NCBI RefSeq assembly: GCF_023370075.1
Contig: NZ_CP097150.1
Location: 1-64,000, forward strand
Source: Deinococcus sp. QL22
GTDB taxonomy: Bacteria > Deinococcota > Deinococci > Deinococcales > Deinococcaceae
Length of the DNA: 64,000 bases
Direction of reading: 5' to 3'
Positions within the stretch are counted from its first letter, which is position 1; the number at the start of each line of letters is the position of its first letter. Shown in pieces: positions 48,562 through 57,838 of this stretch. A program made the position numbers and the translations under genes. The notes beneath the pieces were generated by a model. That model was not told the origin of the DNA and made no database searches. It saw only the letters and a list, made by a program, of their open reading frames with translations.

Positions 48562-49593
48562 TCACTTCAGCGCGGGGGCTTTGCGGTCGGCGGCGGGGGG
48601 CAGATAGGAGGCATTGAACACGCTGGTGGGCGAGAGCGTGACCGGCAGATCAAAGGCCAATTTGACGGTATTGATGCTGGCCTTCAGCCGGTCAGGACGC
48701 ACGGAGCCGAGGCCCAGAGCCTTGACGTCGACTGTGAGCACGCTGCCACTGAGGGCGAGGCGCAGTCGCTCATTTTCCAGCGCGACATTCATCAGGCCGT
48801 TGCGCTTTTGCACGGCGGCAATCCCCGCCGCCGGATCTCTGATGGCGTCTTTGAGACCCGCGTTTACAGCAGTCAAGAAGCCTTTCACGATCCCCGGATT
48901 CTTTTGGGCAAAGTCGGCCCGCGTGATCACGGCGTTACCGTACAACCCGCGCACGCTGGCCGCATACGGAAAGATGGTCACTTCATCGGCAGTCACGCCA
49001 ATTTGCTTGAGATTGAGGATGGACGTGAAGGTAAAGCCGCTGATGCCGTCGGCCTGTTTGCGGGCCAGCATCGGCTCGCGGAGCGCGCCGTCTACACTTG
49101 TCCACTTCACTTTGCTGGCGTCGATGCCGTTGGCCTCAGCAAAGGCGGGGAACAGGCGGCGGGAGGCGTCACCCACGGGCGCGGCGAGGGTTTTGCCTTC
49201 CAGATCCTTGGGCGTTTTGATGCCGCTGCTTTTGAGAACCACGATGGAATGGGGCGGCGCGTTGTAGACCATGTACACCGCCACCAGCTTCTGCGCGGGG
49301 TTGCGGGCATTGAATTCCATCATCGCATTGATGTCGCCAAACCCGAGGTCGTAGGTGCCTCCCGCAATTTTGTTAATGGCGTCGCCTGAGCCGAAGCCCC
49401 GGTCAATGCTCACATTCAGCCCTTCACGCGAAAAATAGCCCTTATCCAGCGCCAAAAAGTAGGGTGCACTCGGCCCCTCAAACGCCCAATCCAGCGTGAA
49501 TTTGAGGGTGGTGCTTTGCGCCTGCGCTGTGGCCGAACCCGACAGGAGAAGGGCGGCACCGAAGTTCATCAAGCGTTTGATAGGGGTGGACAT
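48562..49593 (-). CDS. ABC transporter substrate-binding protein, NMT1/SsuA-like
   Basis: 343 residues with a signal peptide (cleavage near ATAQA). The NMT1/THI5-like fold is seen in KFTLDWAFEGPSAPYFLALD, KGYFSREGLNVSIDRGFGSG and DLGFGDINAMMEF. Family members carry thiamine pyrimidine, nitrate, sulfonates or riboflavin precursors. No TPP riboswitch is present upstream, so thiamine is not favoured. Given the rib operon here, a flavin-related solute cannot be excluded. TGGAGG precedes the ATG. Confidence 0.92.
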   Translation of the reverse strand: MSTPIKRLMNFGAALLLSGSATAQAQSTTLKFTLDWAFEGPSAPYFLALDKGYFSREGLNVSIDRGFGSGDAINKIAGGTYDLGFGDINAMMEFNARNPAQKLVAVYMVYNAPPHSIVVLKSSGIKTPKDLEGKTLAAPVGDASRRLFPAFAEANGIDASKVKWTSVDGALREPMLARKQADGISGFTFTSILNLKQIGVTADEVTIFPYAASVRGLYGNAVITRADFAQKNPGIVKGFLTAVNAGLKDAIRDPAAGIAAVQKRNGLMNVALENERLRLALSGSVLTVDVKALGLGSVRPDRLKASINTVKLAFDLPVTLSPTSVFNASYLPPAADRKAPALK

Positions 49594-49638
49594 AACAGCC
49601 TCCAGGTTCCCGGCTTAACCAGGTTCTAAATGCAGACT

Positions 49639-49656
49639 GTCACAAATTTTGGTGAC
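49639..49656. promoter_or_regulatory. Inverted repeat upstream of the NitT/TauT-type operon
   Basis: GTCACAAATTTTGGTGAC has 5-bp arms (GTCAC/GTGAC) and an 8-bp centre, 46 nt upstream of the binding-protein start in an AT-rich region. A possible regulator site; the regulator is unknown. Confidence 0.35.
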
Positions 49657-49812
49657 GAAGTACATTAAGTCCAGACAATATAGGTATTAATTGGGTTCAT
49701 ACGTGTCTTCCGAGAACCCATTTTGTCTAAATCTGCAGAGAGTGAGGATCTTTCTCCGTAGCTTGCAATTTGGCTGAAGCGGAGTGCCCCACGCGTGCAG
49801 AACTTACGTTTC

Positions 49813-49948
49813 CTAAACTGCTCCAGTTGCCTGGTAAACCGCGTCCCACCAAGCGCACTTCTGCAATTTCTTGATGAGCCAGCCGCCTGGCGCGGTCATT
49901 GGCACCTCAGACATTTCGGCCAGAGTCACGATCATGTGCTGCTGCACC
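49813..49948 (-). pseudogene. Unknown gene fragment cut by IS6 copy E
   Basis: The minus-strand frame reads IVTLAEMSEVPMTAPGGWLI and KKLQKCAWWDAVYQATGAV to a stop at 49813. It looks protein-like but is open straight into the end of IS6 copy E, where the homology must end. Not recognised. Confidence 0.35.
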
Positions 49949-50756
49949 GGCTGTGTTGCCTGAACTATGTTGGGGGAGGCTGACCCGCCGTGACCGACCT
50001 CAAACCCTATCGCCACCGATTTCCGATAGCCATCATCCAACATGCCGTCTGGCTCTATCACCGTTTTTCACTGAGCTACCGAGACGTCCAGGAATTGCTG
50101 CACCAGCGCGGTATTGAGGTCAGTCACGAAACCTTGCGCGAATGGTGGATCAAGTTCGGCTCCCTCTTCGCTGAAGAACTTTGCCACCGCGAACCCCGAT
50201 GGGGTTCGCGGTGGTACCTGATTGATGTCTGTAGGAACGTGGCTGGTGTCCGGCATTGGTGATGGCGTGCGGGAGACGAACACGGCTTTGTACTCGATAT
50301 CCTCCTTCAACGGCACCGCGACTGAGGAGTTGCACAGATCTTCCTGATCCGACTCCTGGGTGAATACGATGTCCCAGAGGTTATTCACACCGATGGGCTG
50401 CGAAGTTACGGAGCTGCGATACGGAACCTCCGATGCTCGATCGTGTTGACCACCAGCAGGTGATTTCTACCTTGCGCTGCAACAACATGATCGAGCAGTC
50501 CCACCGTCCTACACGGAGTCACGAAAGACAACAGCAGGGATTCAAACGGAGGAAACGTACACAGGAATTTCTCAGCCTGCACGCCCGAACCTCTGAATCT
50601 TCACCATCACACCCGCACCAATGTGACCGCCATGACCAGAAGAAAGAACCAGAAGCAAGCGTTCCAGACGTGGTCTGCGGTCGCGGCAGGGGTGGCCTGA
50701 TGCTCAGGCCACCCCTGCTCTCCACATGACGCACGGCAAGTTAAGGCAACACAACC
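49949..50756 (+). mobile_element. IS6-family element, copy E, with broken transposase
   Basis: 808 bp from GGCTGTGTTGCCTGAAC (49949-49965) to GTTAAGGCAACACAACC (50740-50756). The transposase starts at GTG 49990 (HRFPIAIIQHAVWLYHRFSL), reads through REWWIKFGSLFAEEL, and meets TGA at 50260-50262 after GVRHW, the same codon as in copy D. Further stops and frameshifts follow (around 50320 and 50440). The 8-bp flanks do not match. Confidence 0.85.
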
Positions 50757-50895
50757 GTCCGAAGAGGTGCACGGCGACCTCGAACTCCTAGACGACGGCT
50801 ACTTCGCTTCCAACGACGCTTTCGAAGCTTCTTTTCAGGCCTACTCTATGGCTTGGGCTTCTTCAGAGCCGTTTTTTACCGCTGCTGCCGCTTAG
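50757..50895 (+). pseudogene. C-terminal gene fragment next to IS6 copy E
   Basis: Directly after the IS end an open frame encodes LELLDDGYFASNDAFEASFQ, then AYSMAWASSEPFFTAAAA to a stop at 50895. It is acidic and protein-like, with no start: the 3' end of a gene whose 5' part was removed. Not recognised. Confidence 0.45.
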
Positions 50896-50997
50896 GAAGC
50901 CCCACTGGTAGGTTGGCGTGAACTTCAACGTATCACGCACTCAACGCCTAGAAGGCGTGACGACCGTGTCGGACGCCGATGGTACATTTGAGCTGAG

Positions 50998-52512
50998 ATG
51001 ACGGCTGCCCCTGTTCCAGACGATGAGTATGCGCGCTTGTTGGCCTTGGCAGGTTACGAGATTTTGGACACGCCGCCCGAAGACGCTTTTGACCGCGCCA
51101 CCCGCCTCGCCGCCCATTTGCTGCGAACCCCCGTGGCCTTTATCAACTTCGTTGATCAGCACCGCCAATGGAGCAAAGCCGCGGTCGGCGTCACGGACAC
51201 TACCGCGCCCCGCTCAGACTCCTTGTGCGCCTGGACCATCTTGCAGGACACGCCCTTGGTAATTGAAGATACCCATCAAGATCCGCGCTTTATGGACAAC
51301 CCCTTTGTCACCGGTGACCCGCACATCCACATGTACGCGGGCGCGCCTCTCATCACGCCGACTGGGCACCGCATCGGCACGCTGTGCGTGACCGATACCC
51401 AGCCGCATGCCCTGACCCCCGCCGACCTCACCGCTCTGCAAGACCTCGCCGCGATGGTGGTGGCTGAACTGGAATTGCGGCGCGTGACCCTGCAGCTCCA
51501 AGACGATCTGGGCGCGCAGACCCAGCTCAGCGGGGAGCTGCGCCGCACACTCGCTCAGGCGCAGGTGCTCGAAGGCGTGTCTGAACTGATGGAGCTTGAC
51601 CTGTCCCCCGAAGAGTTGACCCTGGCGGCGGCGGCCCTGCTCAGCGCGGCCGTCTCCAGCGACTCGACCAGTCTGTTGGTGTTTGAGGAGGACGGCTTGC
51701 GGGTTGCGGCGGCGGCCAGCCATTCCCGACTGTCCCCTGCTCAACGCCTGTTGTTCAGTCAACTCCCCGAGTGGACGAAAAGCGTCACCCACACCCTGCG
51801 GGAGACGACCCTGCCGCTGTACCTTGACAACTATCCCCAGCATCCGAAGGCGGTGCCGGAAGTCGTCGCCGCAGGCGTGAGGCAGATCGCCTGGGTGCCG
51901 CTCGGCAGCCGGGGGGGCGTCACCTCGCTGTTGATGGCCGTGCGCTTTGAGGATCATTCGGTTGGAGCGTGGCGGCGCGGTGATCGGGCACTGTTAGAGG
52001 CAGCGGGACGAACCATGCGCAGTGCGCTGGATCGGCGGGTGCTCACCGAGACCGCTCGGCAAGAGGCCCGGCAAGACGCCAGGACCGGCGCGCTGAACCG
52101 CCGGGCCCTAAACGAAGACCTGCTCGTGCGGGAAAGCGGAACTCCGCCGTTTCTGCTGGCCATGCTTGATCTGGACGGCCTGAAAGGGGTCAACGACCGC
52201 GAAGGACATGTCCAAGGGGATAAGGTGCTGCGGGTATTTGCAGGCACCTTGGGGGTGGAACTGGACTCCGGTGCCCACCTGTACCGGGTGGGGGGCGACG
52301 AGTTCATCGCGCTGATGGACAGCAGGGAGGTTGAAGTGTTCTACGAGGCAGTGGAGGTGGCAGTGCTGGCCGCCCGGCAAGTCGCGCCCTTCGGCGGGGT
52401 CAGTGTGGGCGTCGCCTACAGTCCCGAAGCCCAGGGCGCGGCCTTGATGGCCTTGGCGGACACCCGCATGTATGAGGTCAAGCAGCGTCGGCAAGCCCTG
52501 CGGCAAGGGTAA
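50998..52512 (+). CDS. Diguanylate cyclase with GAF domains
   Basis: 504 residues. Two GAF domains (about 20-160, with [20 protein letters not shown]; about 190-340) precede a GGDEF domain. The active-site loop is [14 protein letters not shown], and [19 protein letters not shown] is the metal/GTP-binding part; it should make cyclic di-GMP. An RxxD inhibition site is not obvious. No ribosome-binding site; TACATT lies nine bases before the ATG, so the mRNA may be leaderless or near-leaderless. Convergent with the sensor kinase. Confidence 0.93.
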   Translation: MTAAPVPDDEYARLLALAGYEILDTPPEDAFDRATRLAAHLLRTPVAFINFVDQHRQWSKAAVGVTDTTAPRSDSLCAWTILQDTPLVIEDTHQDPRFMDNPFVTGDPHIHMYAGAPLITPTGHRIGTLCVTDTQPHALTPADLTALQDLAAMVVAELELRRVTLQLQDDLGAQTQLSGELRRTLAQAQVLEGVSELMELDLSPEELTLAAAALLSAAVSSDSTSLLVFEEDGLRVAAAASHSRLSPAQRLLFSQLPEWTKSVTHTLRETTLPLYLDNYPQHPKAVPEVVAAGVRQIAWVPLGSRGGVTSLLMAVRFEDHSVGAWRRGDRALLEAAGRTMRSALDRRVLTETARQEARQDARTGALNRRALNEDLLVRESGTPPFLLAMLDLDGLKGVNDREGHVQGDKVLRVFAGTLGVELDSGAHLYRVGGDEFIALMDSREVEVFYEAVEVAVLAARQVAPFGGVSVGVAYSPEAQGAALMALADTRMYEVKQRRQALRQG

Positions 52513-52553
52513 CGTTCGGCCCCGTGATTCACAGACCGCTTGCCCGCTTGAGG

Positions 52554-52645
52554 GGCGTCTTTTTTTACCGTGCCGCACACATTCCAGACACAAACGACAC
52601 ACCACCCGGCTCTGCTGTCAAGCAACGCTCCCCCTATGAATGAAG
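52554..52645 (+). repeat. Duplicated leader sequence, copy 1
   Basis: Runs from GGCGTC and a T7 tract through a CACACA-rich segment to CCCCCTATGAATGAA, about 80% identical to 55358-55451. It ends at the start codon of a short ORF in both places. The T7 tract may also end the GGDEF transcript. There is no ribosome-binding site before the ATG in either copy. Confidence 0.8.
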
Positions 52646-52985
52646 CCATGAACGCCCACCAGTACGCGCTTCGCCGCTCGATCCGCCCTCAGGTCGCCCC
52701 AAGCGGTTGCTGCGCCAGATCCGCCGCGATTATTTCCAGACCCACCATCTGATGGGCACGCTCGCCATGCTCGGCTTGGAGCCCCTGCAACTGGACGCGG
52801 CGTTCGTCCTGCAGGTGGCCGCCAACGTGGCCCACGCCGAGGCGCTGTTCCTGGCCGCCTGCGCCCTGCCTGCCACGCGCGTCCGCATGCGGGTGTTGAC
52901 CGCCGCCGAGGACAACCTCGATGTGGCCCGCGCAGTGGTCGACGTCCTCGCCAACTGCGCCAACCGCGCCCCTGCCCTGAACTGA
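52636..52985 (+). pseudogene. Short helical protein gene with one frameshift, downstream of leader copy 1
   Basis: ATG 52636 opens MNEAMNAHQYALRRSIRP, after which the frame is lost near 52690. Another frame goes on as RLLRQIRRDYFQTHHLMGTL, then a strongly helical Ala/Leu-rich part to the stop at 52985. Joined, the product would be about 115 residues, all helical, with regular Leu and Ala spacing (VLQVAANVAHAEALFLAACA). No family recognised. Confidence 0.5.
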
Positions 52986-53066
52986 CCCTTCCCCATGTCG
53001 ACCAGAGTTAGGGGCAGGATCGCAGGGCACCAGGCAACACCCGGTGTCCTGCTGCTTGAACCTGCC

Positions 53067-55187
53067 TCAGCCCTCCAGCAAGGTGAAGAAGAAGGTGGAA
53101 CCCTGCCCTGGGGTACTCTCCAGCCAGAGCTGCCCCCCGTGGCGCTCGACGATCTTCTTGCACACGGCCAGCCCAATCCCCGTGCCCTCGTAGCTCTCCC
53201 GCCCGTGCAGCCGCTGGAAGATCTCAAAGATCCGCTCGTAATACTGCGGCTCAATCCCAATGCCATTGTCCGACACCGCAAAGCGCCACCACGCCCCGTC
53301 CCGTTGGGCCGTGACCTCCACCTCCGGCACCACGCCCTCCCGGCAGTATTTCAACCCGTTGCTGATCAGGTTTTGGAGCAGTTGATCCAGTTGCTGAGCG
53401 TCCGCCTGCACCACCGGAAGATCGCTCCGAATGATGAGCGCCTCAGGGGTGTGGAGACGCCTGGCCACCGTGTCAAAGACGGTCTGTGCATCCACAGGCA
53501 GGAGCTCCCCTTGCTCGGTGTGCACCCGTGAAAAAGTCAGCAGGTCGTCCACTAGGCGCTTCATGTGCTGCCCACCCTCCACGATCTGCTGCAGGTACAC
53601 TCTGCCGCGTTCATCGAGCTTGTCGCCGTACCGCCTATCGATGATCCCCGCAAAATTGGTCACGGCCCGGATCGGCGCTTGCAGGTCATGAGACGCAATG
53701 TACGCAAACTGTTCCAGCTCTCTATTGCTGCGCCGCAGCTCCTCGTTGGTGTGTTCGATTTGGCGCTGGGCCTCCAGCCGTTCCGTCACGTCCAAGGACA
53801 CCCCTACTACCTCCGTCACCTCCCCAACAGCGTTTTTCACCGGGATGAACCACGTTTCCAGCGTCACGCCCTTGGACTCGAAGTGCGTCAGGTCGTGCGC
53901 CTGCTCCCCGGCCAACGCCCGGTTCAGGCGGCGACCCTCCCGTAAATCCGGCTCCCCGGCGAAGAGTGCGGTCGCCGAATGCCCGACCGCCTGACCCGCC
54001 TGCAGGCCGAGCTTCGCCAGCAAACTGCCCTCGGAGAGCGTGAACACGCCGTGGGCGTCCGTGGCAAACAACAAAATAGGGGCATGCTCAGCGGCAATCT
54101 TGAGGTACCGCTGGGTGGCGGCGAGCGCCTGCGTGGCGGCGGCCCGTTCGAGCGCGAGGTCGAAGCTGCGGCCCACGGCCCGGAAGATGGCCCGGTCTCG
54201 CTCCCCCCACTGCGGGATGCGTTTGAGCGACAGGCTGAGAAAGCCCTGAACTTCTCCCCCCACCAGCACCGGGTAAGCAGCGGTGGAACCGTACAGCTCA
54301 CTGTGCTCCACGCCCTGATCCTCGGCACTCCAGTTCTCCGTGAAGGTGGGGGCGCGGCTGTGCAGTAAGGCCGCTAGGCTTGGCACCTCGGACGGCACCC
54401 CGGCACGGAGCAGGGCCAGAAGTTCGGGCTGAGCATGGACATCACTCGTCCAGGTGCGCAACTTCCATAGCTCGCCGTCGCGCTGGTAGTACCCGCCCGA
54501 ACAGTCCCCGAACCGCACCCGCAGCACCTCCAGGGCCTGGCCGGCCAGGACAATCTCATCGGTCTCGATGCCCACCGCCTCGCTGAAGGCCACGAAGGCG
54601 TCCAGGGCGGCACGTTCTTCGTCCAAGAAACGGGTATGAGCCAGCACCTGGCACTGGAGATTATGCAGGAGCTGGGCGCGTCCCACGGCGATGGCACATT
54701 GTGCAGCCAGGGTTTGAAGAAACCGCTGCTCCTCAGGGGTGAATTGGTGAGGCAACGTGAAATCGAGGATCAAGGCGCCCAGCGGCTGGTCATCCAGGAA
54801 CATCGGCAGCACGGCCGTGGCCACCGCTGCCACACCACCTGTCTGGGCTTCCAGCTGGGGATAGGCCCAGATCAGGTCACCCTGCTGTTCGAAGAACAGC
54901 GGCCGGTACTGCGCTAGGGCGTCTGCGGCTGGCACGCTACCGTCGAGCGGGCCGTCCTGCCACAGGGTCTGGCGCCCCGCCTCGTAGCCTTTTCGAGCAG
55001 CCATCGTTAAGCGCTCGCCGGTCTCGTCCACGAGCATGACCACGCCCGCGATGGCGCTCATGGCTTCGAGTGCGGGCGTGAGGACGATCTCGAATACGTC
55101 TTCTTGGGTGCGGGCCGCCGCCAACGCCTCAGTGACCGCTTGAAGACGTTCGCTGAGCGCAGGCGTCGTGGTGGGCTGACTGGACAC
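53067..55187 (-). CDS. Multi-domain sensor histidine kinase (GAF-GAF-PAS-HisKA-HATPase)
   Basis: About 706 residues from GTG 55187; ATG 55220 inside a hairpin is an alternative, and longer readings run into the leader repeat. Two GAF domains (about 20-180 and 190-340), a PAS domain (about 345-455) and a phosphoacceptor helix IASHDLQAPIRAVTNFAGII are followed by the ATPase N box LLQNLISNGLKYC, G1 SDNGIGIE and G2 YEGTGIGLAVCKKIVERHGG. The kinase part is of the phytochrome type (HisKA then HATPase, ends TFFFTLLEG) but the chromophore Cys region is missing. No response regulator is adjacent. Confidence 0.92.
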   Translation of the reverse strand: MSSQPTTTPALSERLQAVTEALAAARTQEDVFEIVLTPALEAMSAIAGVVMLVDETGERLTMAARKGYEAGRQTLWQDGPLDGSVPAADALAQYRPLFFEQQGDLIWAYPQLEAQTGGVAAVATAVLPMFLDDQPLGALILDFTLPHQFTPEEQRFLQTLAAQCAIAVGRAQLLHNLQCQVLAHTRFLDEERAALDAFVAFSEAVGIETDEIVLAGQALEVLRVRFGDCSGGYYQRDGELWKLRTWTSDVHAQPELLALLRAGVPSEVPSLAALLHSRAPTFTENWSAEDQGVEHSELYGSTAAYPVLVGGEVQGFLSLSLKRIPQWGERDRAIFRAVGRSFDLALERAAATQALAATQRYLKIAAEHAPILLFATDAHGVFTLSEGSLLAKLGLQAGQAVGHSATALFAGEPDLREGRRLNRALAGEQAHDLTHFESKGVTLETWFIPVKNAVGEVTEVVGVSLDVTERLEAQRQIEHTNEELRRSNRELEQFAYIASHDLQAPIRAVTNFAGIIDRRYGDKLDERGRVYLQQIVEGGQHMKRLVDDLLTFSRVHTEQGELLPVDAQTVFDTVARRLHTPEALIIRSDLPVVQADAQQLDQLLQNLISNGLKYCREGVVPEVEVTAQRDGAWWRFAVSDNGIGIEPQYYERIFEIFQRLHGRESYEGTGIGLAVCKKIVERHGGQLWLESTPGQGSTFFFTLLEG

Positions 55188-55357
55188 CGGGCCAAGATAC
55201 TGTGCCCCACCGGAGAACATTGGGGAGATTCCCAATGTTCCTCGTGCTTCTCGGCGTGACCCTGAGCAATACAGCGACCACGAGATGTTTCGTCCCCTTG
55301 AGGACGACTGAAGGCCACTGCTCTGGCACTCGGCCGACGTCTGCCCCCTGCTTCTAA

Positions 55358-55451
55358 GGCGTCTTTTTTTGCCGTGCTGCACACACAATTCAGACACAAT
55401 GAACACACCACGCGGCGCGGCTGGCAAGCAAAAATCCCCCTATGAACGAAA
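55358..55451 (+). repeat. Duplicated leader sequence, copy 2
   Basis: Counterpart of 52554-52645, with the same GGCGTC-T7 start, GTGCTGCACACA segment and CCCCCTATGAACGAA end. Here no plus-strand gene lies upstream, so the T7 tract is not needed as a terminator; it belongs to the repeat itself. Confidence 0.8.
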
Positions 55452-56081
55452 TCTTGATGACTGCCCTCGCCTCCGCTCTCACCACCGCACTCGAAGCGCT
55501 TGCCGCTGCCCAAGAAGGCCGCCGAAGCCGTCTCCCTGCCGCCATCATGGACGACCAGCCGGAGCAGGGCCAAGGGGGCAATGCTGCCCACGGTGCCCGC
55601 CGCAAAAAGATCCTGCGTCTGGAGGCCGAAACCCACGCCCTGCTAACCGAGCCCGCCGTAGAAGTGGACGCTGCGCCGTTGGCCGAAGTGGAAGCGGTTG
55701 TGGCTGCCGAAGAAGTCGAAGTCCTGCCCGTGGCTGATGCCCAGCCCGCCCTGCTCCGATTTCCCTGCCCTTGCCCACAGAGGCCCTCTGGCTGTTGCGC
55801 TGTTCGACGAACCGGGCCGCTTTACGCTGCTGACCGGGCGCAAGGGCTACCGGGGGGAGAATGGCAACCGCAGCGCCTGCCAGCGCCCTGGCGCGGTGTG
55901 GTGGAACACATCTACGCGCTCCTGGTATTGCGGGGCCTGCGCCGCCAAGACACCCCCCCTCAGCCAAAGCTGGGGCAAGGACGTCGTCAAGCTCTACTTC
56001 ACCACGGCAGCGCGTTCCAGACTCAGGGCCAGCAAACGGGCCAGCACTTCGTCTTCGGTCAGCGGCCACTCCCAACCGTAA
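55442..56081 (+). pseudogene. Short gene after leader copy 2, frameshifted, with zinc-finger-like Cys
   Basis: ATG 55442 opens MNEILMTALASALTTALEAL, then an acidic Ala/Val/Glu-rich region up to about 55745. A second frame then reads GPLAVALFDEPGRFTLLTGR and a Cys-rich part (NRSACQ, WYCGACAAK). One frameshift near 55750 separates them. The N-terminal MNE and the leader are shared with the 52636 ORF, but the rest differs. Its true 3' end is unsure, as it overlaps the opposing gene. Confidence 0.45.
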
Positions 56082-56231
56082 GCGGCGGCCACCGCGTGGA
56101 AGCATCGGCTTGGACGTCTCTGCAAGACCGTCAGGGCTTGCAGGCAGGAAGGAGCGGGCCAGCAGCTGCTCGATCCTGCCGCCGTTCGCGCCTTGCAAGC
56201 GGCACTTTAAGTCGGCGGGCTGCATGGGCAT
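55994..56231 (-). pseudogene. Small minus-strand gene with one frameshift
   Basis: ATG 56231 opens MPMQPADLKCRLQGANGGRI, then EQLLARSFLPAS and so on. Near 56090 the frame changes and continues as AAAYGWEWPLTEDEVLARLL, then ALSLERAAVVK to the stop at 55994. The total is 79 codons plus one base, so a single insertion accounts for it. Not recognised. Convergent with the 55442 gene, with about 85 bp of overlap. Confidence 0.5.
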
Positions 56232-56455
56232 TTCTCGTCACCGGGCTTCGGCAGGGCTGGAGGTTGGCCGATCCCAAATAACAGGGATTCCCTGGAATCC
56301 GGAGGAGAGGGAGCACGCCCTCTGCATCCGTTCATGCTAGGGCAGATCAGTAGCCATGAAGAACACCTTCAGGTCTGATCCCGCAGCCTCCTGTCCCCTG
56401 AGCAATACTGTGTGCCCGCCTAAGCCCACGCTTGAGCTGATGGAACAGCCTCTGC

Positions 56456-56784
56456 ATGCCCAAAGATAAAATCCCCACCTCCCACCAGACCCATCCTCCA
56501 GACCTTGCCACCACCGAAGACCTCAAGCTTGAAAGCCTGCAACCTGCCGAAGGTCAAACTGTCGCCCTGTCCAACCTCCGGACAGGCGACCGCGAACACT
56601 TCTGCGGCCTCTACCGACGCTCAGACGCCGTGCCGCTGCAGGTCAAGGAAAACGCGTAAGCCTGTCTCTGTGGTCTCTGGAAGAGGTGCGTACACTTGGC
56701 GAAACCACCACTCCCCAGACCAAGCAACAAGCGGCCGCCAAGCCTGACAGACACGGCTTCAAGCCCCTGAGCGAACGATTTTAG
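56456..56784 (+). pseudogene. Small hydrophilic gene with one frameshift
   Basis: ATG 56456 opens MPKDKIPTSHQTHPPDLATT and reads to VPLQVKENA, stop. One base later, another frame continues VSLSLWSLEEVRTLGETTTP, then KQQAAAKPDRHGFKPLSERF to a stop at 56784. A single indel divides one gene of about 108 residues. Function unknown. From 56232 to 56455 nothing is identifiable. Confidence 0.5.
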
Positions 56785-56870
56785 GTCAGTGTCGTAATGA
56801 CCTTTGCTTGGCGACAGTGAAGGAGATCGTCCAACCCATTGACGTCTTCCAGAGGAACCTCGCAACCTGT

Positions 56871-57003
56871 TATTCAGTGTACTGAATGGTGCATATAGCG
56901 TCTGGAACAGGGTCAAATGGGTGTCGCTGCATAGTCTTGACCCTGGGCGCATTCCACGCTATCTTGAAGAAATCAAGGCGACCTTTAAGGGTCGCCTCTT
57001 TTG
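56871..57003 (+). repeat. Dispersed ~130-bp intergenic repeat, copy 1, with promoter and terminator
   Basis: Contains the palindrome TTCAGTGTACTGAA, a -35 box TTGACC (56937-56942), a 16-bp spacer and a -10 box CTATCT (56959-56964), then a terminator AGGCGACC/GGTCGCCT (56976-56983, 56990-56997) with CTTTT. Copy 2 lies at 60261-60392. Resembles the small noncoding repeats known in Deinococcus; a ~30-nt transcript is possible. Confidence 0.7.
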
Positions 57004-57114
57004 TTGATTTTCCTCCCTGCAGATGCCTTTTGAGCGACATCACTGGGGTCGCCCCCTGAAGTGCTTGCGGACGTCCCCCCAAAAGGTATTCGAGTCACGT
57101 CCAGCCTCCGCCGC

Positions 57115-57495
57115 TCACGGTGTGGCAATCAGTTCATTCCAGCGCATCAGGCCCGGGAATTCACCTGCCGTGAACGTATTGTCCGAGGCCTGCCAGCCTG
57201 CGAACGCCACGATGGTCGTGTGGTGCTCTGGGTGGTACCAGCGCGCGACCTTGGTGGTGCCATCCACCACTTGGGTGCGCATGGAGCTATAGCCCGCTTC
57301 CTTCAACAGGCTGTCCAGCGTCTTCATCCGCTCCTGGCATCCCGCGAGCATCAGTCCGGTGCCTGACATGGCGGTGAGCTGAGGGCTAAGCGAGGCAGGC
57401 GCATTGGCCTGTTGAGCTAGGGCACTGACTGTCCCCAACAAGGCCACGGTGAGGAGCGCAGGTGACTGCCGACGAACGGTGCGGAGTGTGAGTAT
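57115..57495 (-). CDS. Exported hypothetical protein with an apparent ATA start
   Basis: A signal peptide is evident (TVRRQSPALLTVALLGTVSA, then LAQQANA). GGAGG at 57507-57503 is followed after seven bases by ATA at 57495, in frame; there is no ATG, GTG or TTG at a usable distance. The mature protein, about 100 residues, has LMLAGCQERMKTLDSLLKEA and ARWYHPEHHTTIVAF. No family recognised. This is the second gene here with ATA in the start position. Confidence 0.6.
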   Translation of the reverse strand: MLTLRTVRRQSPALLTVALLGTVSALAQQANAPASLSPQLTAMSGTGLMLAGCQERMKTLDSLLKEAGYSSMRTQVVDGTTKVARWYHPEHHTTIVAFAGWQASDNTFTAGEFPGLMRWNELIATP

Positions 57496-57838
57496 GAGAC
57501 TTCCTCCAAGGCAGGCCTGACCTGCCGCCGCACCTCTTCGTCCGAAACTGGACGACGTGAAGCGCGCAGGGAGAGGGGTGAACGACACGCGAGACGATGC
57601 GGGTGCGCGGTAATCTCCGTCTGGCTGCGGGTCAGCGCTGGGCTGATGCCTCTAGAGTGCGCGTTGGCGTGAACAAGCGCATCGCCAGAAGTGCGCACAG
57701 GGCAAGCGAATCACCCTGACAGGATTAAGTACGCCCCGGCTCCGGGCACGGGCGGCTGGGGCAGAACAGGAGGCTTTCGAGGCTGGCCAGAGCAGGCTTT
57801 TCCTGCCCTGCTCCTTATGTCTCCAGGAGAATTCAGTA

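Noticed and set aside
49594..49812. TPP or FMN riboswitch before the NMT1-like transporter operon
   Set aside because: Neither the TPP core (CTGAGA) nor the RFN motifs are present; only an inverted repeat was found.
53067..55427. Longer start for the sensor kinase at ATG 55427
   Set aside because: The extra N-terminus would read through the duplicated leader on the opposite strand and is Arg/Ser-rich with no domain; GTG 55187 or ATG 55220 fits the GAF boundary.
56870..57082. Minus-strand reading frame through the dispersed repeat, also present in the second copy with the stop at the same place
   Set aside because: Differences between the two copies fall about equally on all codon positions and change many residues, while the promoter boxes and hairpin on the plus strand are kept. 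A noncoding element explains the pattern better.
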